Positions 22,580-29,505 of a DNA stretch of 31,691 nucleotides are shown here, one piece after another. Below the pieces are notes generated by a model that was not told the origin of the DNA, made no database searches, and saw nothing but the letters and a program-made list of their open reading frames with translations. The translations under genes were made by a program, and so were the position numbers. The stretch comes from RUG563 sp964423675 (GTDB taxonomy: Bacteria > Bacillota > Clostridia > Christensenellales > Aristaeellaceae), in NCBI GenBank assembly GCA_964423675.1, contig CAYRFP010000023.1, positions 1 to 31,691 on the forward strand. Direction: 5' to 3'. How positions within the stretch are numbered: position 1 is the stretch's first letter; every line of letters begins with the position of its first letter.

Positions 22580-24241
22580 ATGGCATCTCCCAAATTACGG
22601 ATCATCCCCTTGGGCGGCGTGGATGAAATCGGCAAGAACATGACCGCCTTTGAATATGAAGATGACATTCTGGTGGTTGACTGCGGGTCGATTTTCCCCA
22701 AGGAGGATATGCTGGGCATTGACCTGGTGATCCCTGATGCGTCCTATCTGGTGGCCAACAAAAATCGGGTGCGCGGCTATGTGTTCACCCACGGCCATGA
22801 AGACCATATTGGCGCCACGCCTTATATTCTCCAGCAGGTGCCCGCCCCCATTTACGGCACCAGGCTGACCCTGGCCCTGATCGACATCAAACTGCGGGAG
22901 CACCGAGTGAACGGCATTCCCTTTAATGCCGTCATGCCCCGCGACGAAGTGAAGATCGGGCAATTCACAGTAAAATTCATCAAAGTTAACCACTCTATTC
23001 CCGGCGCCTGCGCCCTGGCTATTTCCTGCCCGGCAGGCACGGTGGTGCATTCCGGCGACTTTAAAATTGACTTTACCCCGGTGGACGGCGAGGTAACGGA
23101 TCTGAGCACTCTGGCTGCCGTAGGCGATTCGGGGGTGCTGGCGCTGCTTTGCGAAAGCACCAATATCGAGCGCGCCGGCTATACCATGAGTGAACAGAAG
23201 ATCGGCGAAACCTTCGTCAACCAGCTGCGCAATGCCCAGGGCCGCGTAATCGTGGCCATGTTTTCAAGCAATATCAACCGTCTTCAGCAGGTGGTGGACA
23301 GCGGTATCCGCTTCGGCCGCAAGGCATGCTTTATCGGGCGCAGCATGGTCAATGTCAGCCGCGTGGCCATGCAGCTGGGCGAATTGAACATACCTGAGGA
23401 CTTCCTGGTAGAAGTGGATGATCTGGATAATTACCGGGATGACGAACTGCTGATTCTTACCACCGGCAGCCAGGGAGAACCCATGAGCGGCCTGACCCGG
23501 ATGGCTTTCTCTGAGCATCGGAAGCTGCAAATCAAGCCCTCTGATAAGGTAATCATTTCTGCCACGCCCATTCCCGGCAACGAAAAATTCGTTTCCCGGG
23601 TTATCAACCAGCTGTATCGCTGCGGCGCGGAAGTGATCTATGAAGCCATGGCAGAGGTGCACGTATCCGGCCATGCCTGCCAGGAAGAAATCAAGCTGAT
23701 GCACACGCTGGTGCGCCCCAAGTATTTCATTCCTGTTCACGGCGAATATCGTATGCTCTGGCAGCATGCCGAATTGGCCGAATCGTTGGGCATGGAGCGG
23801 CGCAATATCGTGTTGCCTGCCGCTGGTCAGGTCATCGAAATGAGCCGGGATTCCCTGTCCATTGCCGGCACGGTGCCTGTGGGTGAAGTATTGGTGGATG
23901 GTCTGGGCATCGGCGATGTGGGCAACGTGGTGCTGCGGGATCGCAAGCATCTGTCTCAGGATGGTCTGATCATCGTGGCCATGGCCTTTGACCGCACAAA
24001 CGGTGTGCTGGTTTCCGGCCCTGATGTAATCAGCCGCGGCTTTGTATACGTCCGGGAAAACGAGGATATTATCGAGTCCACCCGTGAGGTGGTGCGGAAC
24101 ATTATTGCTTCCTATGGCCGTATTGAAGGTAGCGATTGGCCCAGCATTAAAAACCGTATTAAGGATGAACTGCATCGCTTCATCTATGAAAAGATTAAGC
24201 GTAACCCGATGATCCTGCCGATTATCGTGGATCTGGGCTAA
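22580..24241 (+). CDS. rnj: Ribonuclease J
   Basis: 553 residues, the normal size for RNase J, a metallo-beta-lactamase/beta-CASP enzyme with endonuclease and 5'-3' exonuclease activity, central to mRNA decay and rRNA maturation in Firmicutes. The zinc motif HGHEDH is at 71-76. Other hallmarks are IPLGGVDEIGKNM (9-21), VDCGSIFP, VHSGDFKID, LLCESTNIERAGYT, the beta-CASP region with FSSNINRLQQVVD and TTGSQGEPMSGLTRMA, HVSGHACQEE and the C-terminal PIIVDLG. GAAAGGAGG stands 5 nt before the ATG. It has its own promoter, a structured leader and a terminator, so it is expressed alone. Only one copy is in the window, so J1 and J2 cannot be told apart. Confidence 0.96.
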   Translation: MASPKLRIIPLGGVDEIGKNMTAFEYEDDILVVDCGSIFPKEDMLGIDLVIPDASYLVANKNRVRGYVFTHGHEDHIGATPYILQQVPAPIYGTRLTLALIDIKLREHRVNGIPFNAVMPRDEVKIGQFTVKFIKVNHSIPGACALAISCPAGTVVHSGDFKIDFTPVDGEVTDLSTLAAVGDSGVLALLCESTNIERAGYTMSEQKIGETFVNQLRNAQGRVIVAMFSSNINRLQQVVDSGIRFGRKACFIGRSMVNVSRVAMQLGELNIPEDFLVEVDDLDNYRDDELLILTTGSQGEPMSGLTRMAFSEHRKLQIKPSDKVIISATPIPGNEKFVSRVINQLYRCGAEVIYEAMAEVHVSGHACQEEIKLMHTLVRPKYFIPVHGEYRMLWQHAELAESLGMERRNIVLPAAGQVIEMSRDSLSIAGTVPVGEVLVDGLGIGDVGNVVLRDRKHLSQDGLIIVAMAFDRTNGVLVSGPDVISRGFVYVRENEDIIESTREVVRNIIASYGRIEGSDWPSIKNRIKDELHRFIYEKIKRNPMILPIIVDLG

Positions 24242-24256
24242 GCGAATGCAAGCATA

Positions 24257-24294
24257 AAAAAAGGGGATTCTTGATGCAAAGAATCCCCTTTTCG
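24257..24294. terminator. Bidirectional terminator after RNase J
   Basis: AAAAGGGGATTCTT (24259-24272) pairs AAGAATCCCCTTTT (24279-24292). A-rich sequence on the left gives a T-run on the minus strand, and the plus side ends in TTTT. It can end both RNase J and the converging 49-residue gene. Confidence 0.9.
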
Positions 24295-24366
24295 CATACC
24301 TTCAAGGTGCTCAGCATAAAGAACAAATACCGATTCACACACGTGTCTGGCATCTTCGGGACTTTT

Positions 24367-24516
24367 TCAAAGATCGTCCGCATCCTGTACCGGCTCCTGA
24401 TCCCATGGATCTTTGGGCGTGCCGGTATAGCTGCCCAGTACATCGCTGTTGATCTTTCGGCTCAGCAAGGCAAATACGCCCCGCCGCTGCCATTTTGTCT
24501 CTGCCTGCTTCTCCAT
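24367..24516 (-). CDS. 49-residue small protein with a patterned C-terminus
   Basis: ATG 24516 is preceded by AAAGGAGG at a good distance, and the frame ends TGA at 24367. The N-terminus is basic (MEKQAETKWQRRG); the middle reads VFALLSRKINSDVLGSYTG; the end is acidic (DPWDQEPVQDADDL). I recall similar short proteins with a SYTGT...PVQDADDL tail in Clostridia, but I cannot name a family and no function is known to me. There is no signal peptide or membrane helix. It converges on RNase J and shares its terminator. The clean ribosome binding site and structured composition argue for a real gene despite its size. Confidence 0.72.
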   Translation of the reverse strand: MEKQAETKWQRRGVFALLSRKINSDVLGSYTGTPKDPWDQEPVQDADDL

Positions 24517-24698
24517 TTTTTCTTCCTCCTTTCCTTCGGTTCTTGATAGCATGGCCCTTTTTTCGCATGGTCATTCACCGTTTTATTTCGGCTTTTGGAT
24601 ATATTCTTTTCCACTTCGGCAGGATTTTCAATCACTGTGTCGAATCTGGAAACCTATCGCCTGAATATCGGGCCATTTGAGAAGGAGTTGAATGAACC

Positions 24699-25445
24699 GT
24701 GAAGAAGACCACCATGATCATCCTATGTGCCGTTGTGCTTGTGGCCGCTGTTTCCATTGCCGTTCTGGGCGGACAAAAAGCAAACCTTCAACGGGACTAT
24801 GCACAATTCCAGGAGAAGACCGCTATTGAAAAGAAGGATTTAACCGCGCAGGCCGATGCGCTTATCGCTGAAAAAGAAGAACTCAACAGCCAGTTCCAGG
24901 CCCTTTCGGAAGAAAAGGATCAACTGACCACGCAGATCGAAGAAATCCAGGCGCAGCTAAACGAAGCACAGGCAAAGCTGGAAGAAGCCCAAGCGCAGCT
25001 TGCTATGGAACAGGAAGAGAAAACATCGGCTTCCAGCGCTTTGGAAACCGCAAAAACGGAAGCAGAGGCCGCGCTGAAAGCTGCCGCTGATGCGTTGCAA
25101 TCTGCCAAGGACGCCGCCGCTGAGGAATTGGCCAACGCTAAGACTGACGCAGAAAAAGTGCTGAATCAGGTCAAAGATGAAGCCGCCAAGGCGCTGGAAC
25201 AGGCGAAAGCGGAATTGAACGCTCTGAAGGAGAGCAGCCAGAAGGCGCTGGACGATGCAAACGCGCAGTGGGAAAAGAAGCTGAAAAAAGCCGAGACAGA
25301 AAAGGCCGCGCTGGAAAAGCAGCTTACCGCTGAAAAGGAACAGACTCTGAAAGAATTAGAGGATGTGAAAAAACAGCTGGAAGAGGCGCTGGCGGCATTG
25401 CTTCCAACGCCTACTGTGGAGCCTTCTCCCACTCCGACTAAATAA
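24699..25445 (+). CDS. Membrane-anchored coiled-coil protein
   Basis: 248 residues starting at GTG 24699, with GAAGGAG 11 nt upstream. One membrane segment (about 5-24: TMIILCAVVLVAAVSIAVLG) follows two Lys. The rest (about 28-232) is almost continuous heptad-like sequence rich in Ala, Glu, Lys and Gln (such as QIEEIQAQLNEAQAKLEEAQAQ, broken here as QAQLNEAQAKLEEAQ and repeats of it), which should be a long coiled coil. The C-terminus is a Pro/Thr tail (LLPTPTVEPSPTPTK) like the linkers of the giant surface protein. Topology suggests the rod lies outside the membrane, but a cleavable signal is possible. No enzymatic motif is seen. A structural or spacer role is only a guess. A terminator follows at 25528. 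Confidence 0.82.
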   Translation: MKKTTMIILCAVVLVAAVSIAVLGGQKANLQRDYAQFQEKTAIEKKDLTAQADALIAEKEELNSQFQALSEEKDQLTTQIEEIQAQLNEAQAKLEEAQAQLAMEQEEKTSASSALETAKTEAEAALKAAADALQSAKDAAAEELANAKTDAEKVLNQVKDEAAKALEQAKAELNALKESSQKALDDANAQWEKKLKKAETEKAALEKQLTAEKEQTLKELEDVKKQLEEALAALLPTPTVEPSPTPTK

Positions 25446-25527
25446 TCCTTCTTCAAACATCCAAACGTTTTGTCCGCGCAATCGTTTTCGCCCAAAATGT
25501 TGCCGACAAACGATCCATCAGAATCAT

Positions 25528-25566
25528 CGGCTCACACGCCATTTTCATGGCTGTGAGTCGCTTTTG
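25528..25566 (+). terminator. Terminator after the coiled-coil gene
   Basis: CGGCTCACA (25528-25536) pairs TGTGAGTCG (25552-25560) and GCCAT pairs ATGGC, with one bulged C and loop TTTC. A short CTTTT follows, so the U-tract is modest. Confidence 0.65.
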
Positions 25567-25611
25567 CGCAAAGCCTATTTTTCATCTTATTAAAGAAAAA
25601 GGAGAATTCGG

Positions 25612-27033
25612 ATGAATTATTGCACGTATGGAGACGATCGCTGGAAGATTCTCTTGGGGGATTTCAACGGCCCCGAGGCCCGGGCAGCGGAAATGCTGTA
25701 TGCCGGGGTGGCCAAGGAAGTGGCCTATATTCTGGTGGCCGAGCAAAGCTGCAAGGCGCCGCGACTGGATAAAGCAAGTCTGCTGATCGTCGGCACCCGG
25801 GAAACCAATTCCCTGCTTGCCCAGATGGTTCCGGCCGAAAGGCTGCCCAGCGATGGGTATTTGGTGGAAGTGAAGGCCAGTCCTTTCCAGGAGGGCCGCC
25901 AGGTGGCGCTTCTATGCGGCTCCGATGGCGCGCAGACGCTCTATGCTGTTTCTCATTTTCTGAATGTTTATCTGCCCATCGCCCGGCAGCGGATCGATCA
26001 TATGCCCTATTTCCGCAAGTTGTTTGAAGGGAACATGCCGGAATACGTCTCCGTTCAGTCCCCCGCCTTTCAGGAGCGCGGCATCTGGACCTGGGGTCAC
26101 TGCATCTATGATTATCCCCGTTTTGCCCAGAATATGGCCCGGCTTGGGCTCAACGCCGTAACGATCTGGAACGATCATGCGCCCATCAATCTGCGTCAAG
26201 CCGTGGATTGCTTCCACAGCTATGGCATCCGCGTGATTTTCGGCTATTCCTGGGGCTGGGGCGAAACGCTGGATATTTCCTCCCCCGCTGAACTGGCGCG
26301 CTGGCGTGATCGGGCAATTGCCATTTATGAGCAGGAATATGCTCCTGCCGGTGGTGATGGAATCTATTTCCAGTCCTTCACAGAAACTCACGATCAGGAA
26401 ATTAACGGTGTATCCATTGCCGATGCCGTGGTGCAATGGGTTAACGTGCTGGGAGGTGCCATGCTGGAACGCTGGCCGGACCTGAATATTCAGTTTGGCC
26501 TGCATGCCACCAGCGTTCGTAGCAGGATGGACACGCTGAAGAATATTGACAGCCGCATCAGCATCATTTGGGAAGATTGCGGCGCATTCCCATATGCCTA
26601 TCTCTCCCGCGAAACACGCCAGCCGAAAGAAATGCTGGCCGTTTCCGATCAAATCGCCTCATTGCGACCTGAAGCACAGTATGGTGTGGTACTCAAAGGG
26701 CAGGTGTGCCTGGATTGGGACAAATTTGAGCATCAGCAGGGGCCTTTCCTGTTAGGCTGCCGCGGAGATGAGGCTATCGAAAAACGGCTGGCCATTGTCC
26801 GTCCGCAATGGCATGATGTACAAAGCTACTGGCTGGAAAACATCGGGCTTTGCAGGCAAGCGCTTTTGCATCTTCCAGGGGCAGCGGTTTATGCGCTGGT
26901 AGAAGACGCACTGCTGGAAAAGGCATGCTGGTATCCTGTGGCGCTGTTCGCACAACTGCTTTGGACGCCTCAGATCCCGGAAGCGGAACTGCTTCGCCAG
27001 GTCGCCCAGCGTCCGGACGTAACCTTTGCTTAA
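25612..27033 (+). CDS. Glycoside-hydrolase-like protein (GH67/GH20-type N-domain plus TIM barrel)
   Basis: 473 residues, no signal peptide, so cytoplasmic. The first 125 residues resemble the alpha/beta domain that precedes the barrel in alpha-glucuronidases and hexosaminidases (LLIVGTRETNSLL, then DGYLVEV, then LLCGSDGAQTLYAVSHFLN). The barrel begins near 150 with QERGIWTWGHCIYDYP, followed by MARLGLNAVTIWND, GIRVIFGYSWGWG, GDGIYFQSFTETHD and ISIIWEDCGAFPY. Acidic residues in the TETHDQE and WEDCG strands are possible catalytic groups. I cannot place it in a defined GH family, and its substrate is unknown. AAAAGGAG precedes the ATG. It leads a likely three-gene operon with the FAD oxidoreductase (41-nt gap) and the methyltransferase. 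Confidence 0.78.
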   Translation: MNYCTYGDDRWKILLGDFNGPEARAAEMLYAGVAKEVAYILVAEQSCKAPRLDKASLLIVGTRETNSLLAQMVPAERLPSDGYLVEVKASPFQEGRQVALLCGSDGAQTLYAVSHFLNVYLPIARQRIDHMPYFRKLFEGNMPEYVSVQSPAFQERGIWTWGHCIYDYPRFAQNMARLGLNAVTIWNDHAPINLRQAVDCFHSYGIRVIFGYSWGWGETLDISSPAELARWRDRAIAIYEQEYAPAGGDGIYFQSFTETHDQEINGVSIADAVVQWVNVLGGAMLERWPDLNIQFGLHATSVRSRMDTLKNIDSRISIIWEDCGAFPYAYLSRETRQPKEMLAVSDQIASLRPEAQYGVVLKGQVCLDWDKFEHQQGPFLLGCRGDEAIEKRLAIVRPQWHDVQSYWLENIGLCRQALLHLPGAAVYALVEDALLEKACWYPVALFAQLLWTPQIPEAELLRQVAQRPDVTFA

Positions 27034-27074
27034 CGCCCTGCACCCTCATTGCGATCGAAAGGAAGAAAAACACT

Positions 27075-28436
27075 ATGGAAAAGACGTTATCGTATTTCGG
27101 CCAGGAAATTCCCGTTCTGGGCTTTTGGGATACCGTGATCCTCGGCGGCGGCGCGGCTGGCGCAAGCGCTGGCATTACCAGTGCCCGCGGCGGCAATAAA
27201 ACCCTGATCGTAGATAAATGCATTCGGCTGGGCGGCAGCGCCACCAATGCGCTGGTTGTACCTATGATGAAATCCCATACCGGGCATCATTCAAATTTCT
27301 TTGATATTGAAGCAAAGCTGCAGGAACTTGGAGACGACACAAAAGACCCCGTCCATGCCGGCAATCTCTGGTTTTCCCCGGAAAAAATGACGGAAGCGCT
27401 GGAAACGCTGTATGAACAGGCAGGCGGAGAAGTACTCTTTGACGCGGCGCTGGCGGATTGCATTGTGGAAAACGGCGCAATTCAATATGTGATCGTGGCC
27501 GTGGTGGACGGCCTATGCGCCATCGGGGGCAAGCATTTCGTGGACGCCAGCGGCGATGCAGTTCTGCTTCGCGCCGCCCACGTGCCCTTTACCCATGGCG
27601 ATGAAAACGGCCAGAACCAGCTCAGCAGCCTGCGGTTTGAAATGGGTGGCATCGACTTGAAGGCTTTCCTGCAATATCTGCTTTCCCTGGATAAACGGCG
27701 TGGGTGCTATGGTGATGATTTCTTCTATGAAACGGCCATGGTCGGCGGCGCAGAATGGCCGCTGGAGCCCATTTTCCGCAAAGGCGTGGAAGCTGGCGTG
27801 CTGCATGAAGAGGATCTGCATTATTTCCAGGTCTTTGTGATGCCCAGCAAGCCCGGTTCTCTGGCCTTTAACTGCCCGCATCTGGTAGAGTTGAAGGACA
27901 ATACTCATGCCCTGGATCGTTCCCGCAATATTCTCCGGGGCCGCCAGATGATGCATCGGCTGGTGCGCTTCCTGGTGGACTTTATGCCCGGATTTGAGCA
28001 TGCATATTTGCAACAGGAGGCCTGCATGCTGGGTGTTCGCGAATCCTTCCGGCTGGATGGCCGTTATGTGCTCACCGAGGAGGATTACAGCCGCCGCGCC
28101 CGGTTTGATGACGGCGTGGCTCGGGGCGATTGGCTGATCGACATCCATACCGCCACCAAGGGGCTGTATCACCGCGATGTGTATCAGCGCGGCGATTACT
28201 ACGATATTCCCTATCGTAGCATGATCTGCGATGCGGTGAATAATCTGGTGGTAGCCGGTCGCTGCATTTCCACCACCTTCCGCATGCAGGCCAGCGTCCG
28301 CATTACCCCCACCTGTATCGACATGGGTCAGGCCGCTGGTGCTGCCTGCGTCTACGCCCAGCAGAACAACGTAGCGCTGAACTCCATTGATGGCGCGGCT
28401 CTTCGAGAACAACTTCCCTTCATGGCCCGTGAATAA
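27075..28436 (+). CDS. FAD-dependent oxidoreductase (FAD_oxidored, PF12831 type)
   Basis: 453 residues. A dinucleotide-binding fold at 20-40 (DTVILGGGAAGASAGITSARGG, with GGGAAG at 24-29) is followed by the FAD ribose contact around VDKCIRLGGSATN. KHFVDASGDAVLLRAA and the C-terminal NNLVVAGRCIS plus GQAAGAACVYA are typical of the PF12831 group, which oxidises or reduces unidentified small substrates and is often near carbohydrate genes. No signal peptide. The ATG at 27075 has GAAAGGAAG before it; a much longer frame from 26850 overlaps the upstream gene and is rejected. The link to the upstream glycosidase-like protein suggests a joint sugar or glycoside pathway, an inference from position only. 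Confidence 0.85.
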   Translation: MEKTLSYFGQEIPVLGFWDTVILGGGAAGASAGITSARGGNKTLIVDKCIRLGGSATNALVVPMMKSHTGHHSNFFDIEAKLQELGDDTKDPVHAGNLWFSPEKMTEALETLYEQAGGEVLFDAALADCIVENGAIQYVIVAVVDGLCAIGGKHFVDASGDAVLLRAAHVPFTHGDENGQNQLSSLRFEMGGIDLKAFLQYLLSLDKRRGCYGDDFFYETAMVGGAEWPLEPIFRKGVEAGVLHEEDLHYFQVFVMPSKPGSLAFNCPHLVELKDNTHALDRSRNILRGRQMMHRLVRFLVDFMPGFEHAYLQQEACMLGVRESFRLDGRYVLTEEDYSRRARFDDGVARGDWLIDIHTATKGLYHRDVYQRGDYYDIPYRSMICDAVNNLVVAGRCISTTFRMQASVRITPTCIDMGQAAGAACVYAQQNNVALNSIDGAALREQLPFMARE

Positions 28437-28478
28437 AAACAACATTTCTAAGCGTTGTGCTGCGAAAAAGGAGAGAAA

Positions 28479-29351
28479 ATGAACACAATCTGGTCTACCT
28501 ATATTCAAAGCATCGACACGCTTTATAGTTCACGCACTCTGCGATTTTCGGATCTTTTCCAGCCGCTCTATCAAAACGCATTTTCTTTCCAGGACGGCAA
28601 AAAAATCCTGGAAATCGGGTGCGGCCCTGGGGCGCTTGCTCAGTCATTGTTGCGGTGGTATCCGCATTCTCAAATCTACGGTATCGATCGGGACAGCAGC
28701 TTTATTGCATTTGCCCGCCAGAATACTTCCGGCGTCGAATTTCTGGAGGGCGATGCGACCAATCTTCCCTTCGTTGCAGATTCCTTTGATGTGACGATCT
28801 CCAACACCGTGGCCGAGCATATCAAACCTTCAAAATTTTATGGCGAGCAGTATCGCGTGCTAAAGCCGGGCGGGGTATGTCTTGTCTTATCCTCGTGCAA
28901 GGGGATCCATATTCCCGCCCCCTGTATTGCACAGGAAACACCCTTCGAGCAGGAACTTTGGCAGCGAGTGGGCCCCTGTTTTCAGAAAACGCATGCAAAA
29001 TACAATGTGTGCGAATACCCGCAAAATGAAGCGGAACTGCCGCTGGCTATGGAAAAGTTCGGTTTCAAAAGCGTAACCACGGATTACGTTACAATCAGCT
29101 TAACGCCGGATCATCCGCGCTTCTCCCCCAATATGGCACATGCAATCATTCAGGCCAACCGGCAAAACGACCTGGCCAATGCGGAAAACATGCTACGAAT
29201 TGCCCCAGAAGCCGTCACTGGCAAGGAGGTTGACCAACTGAAACAGCTGATTAACGATAAATATGATCAGCGGCTCCGGCTCTATGGCCAGGGGCTTAAG
29301 CAGTGGGACACGCAGGTGCTGATCACAATGGTGATCCGAGGCATAAAATAA
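28479..29351 (+). CDS. Class I SAM-dependent methyltransferase
   Basis: 290 residues. The Rossmann-like methyltransferase motifs are clear: LEIGCGPG (44-51, motif I), IYGIDRD (acidic residue binding the SAM ribose), EFLEGDATNLPF (motif II) and DSFDVTISNTVAEHI (motif III), then YRVLKPGGVCLVLSS. The C-terminal 110 residues are longer than the minimal fold and may shape the acceptor site. The acceptor is unknown. The ATG at 28479 has AAAAAGGAGAG upstream; an earlier in-frame start at 28455 has none. It follows the FAD oxidoreductase by 42 nt and precedes the terminator shared with rpoC. Confidence 0.88.
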   Translation: MNTIWSTYIQSIDTLYSSRTLRFSDLFQPLYQNAFSFQDGKKILEIGCGPGALAQSLLRWYPHSQIYGIDRDSSFIAFARQNTSGVEFLEGDATNLPFVADSFDVTISNTVAEHIKPSKFYGEQYRVLKPGGVCLVLSSCKGIHIPAPCIAQETPFEQELWQRVGPCFQKTHAKYNVCEYPQNEAELPLAMEKFGFKSVTTDYVTISLTPDHPRFSPNMAHAIIQANRQNDLANAENMLRIAPEAVTGKEVDQLKQLINDKYDQRLRLYGQGLKQWDTQVLITMVIRGIK

Positions 29352-29423
29352 GCGGCGGATTGTCCCTGCACCGCTTCTGCTCATCATGCAATGAATGGTG
29401 CTGCATGGCATCAACAAGCAAAA

Positions 29424-29466
29424 GGAAACCTCCGTATGATCTGAATCATGCGGAGGTTTCTCTTTT
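29424..29466. terminator. Bidirectional terminator between the methyltransferase and rpoC
   Basis: GAAACCTCCGTATGAT (29425-29440), loop CTGA, ATCATGCGGAGGTTTC (29445-29460): a 16-bp stem with one G-T pair. TCTTTTG follows on the plus strand and CTTTTGCTTG on the minus strand. Confidence 0.9.
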
Positions 29467-29505
29467 GATTGCCCGTCCTGTCGGGACGGTCTAGATTCTA
29501 TGCGA

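Noticed and set aside
26850..27074. Upstream extension of the FAD oxidoreductase frame
   Set aside because: It overlaps the preceding gene by nearly 200 nt, and the dinucleotide-binding fold begins properly from the ATG at 27075.
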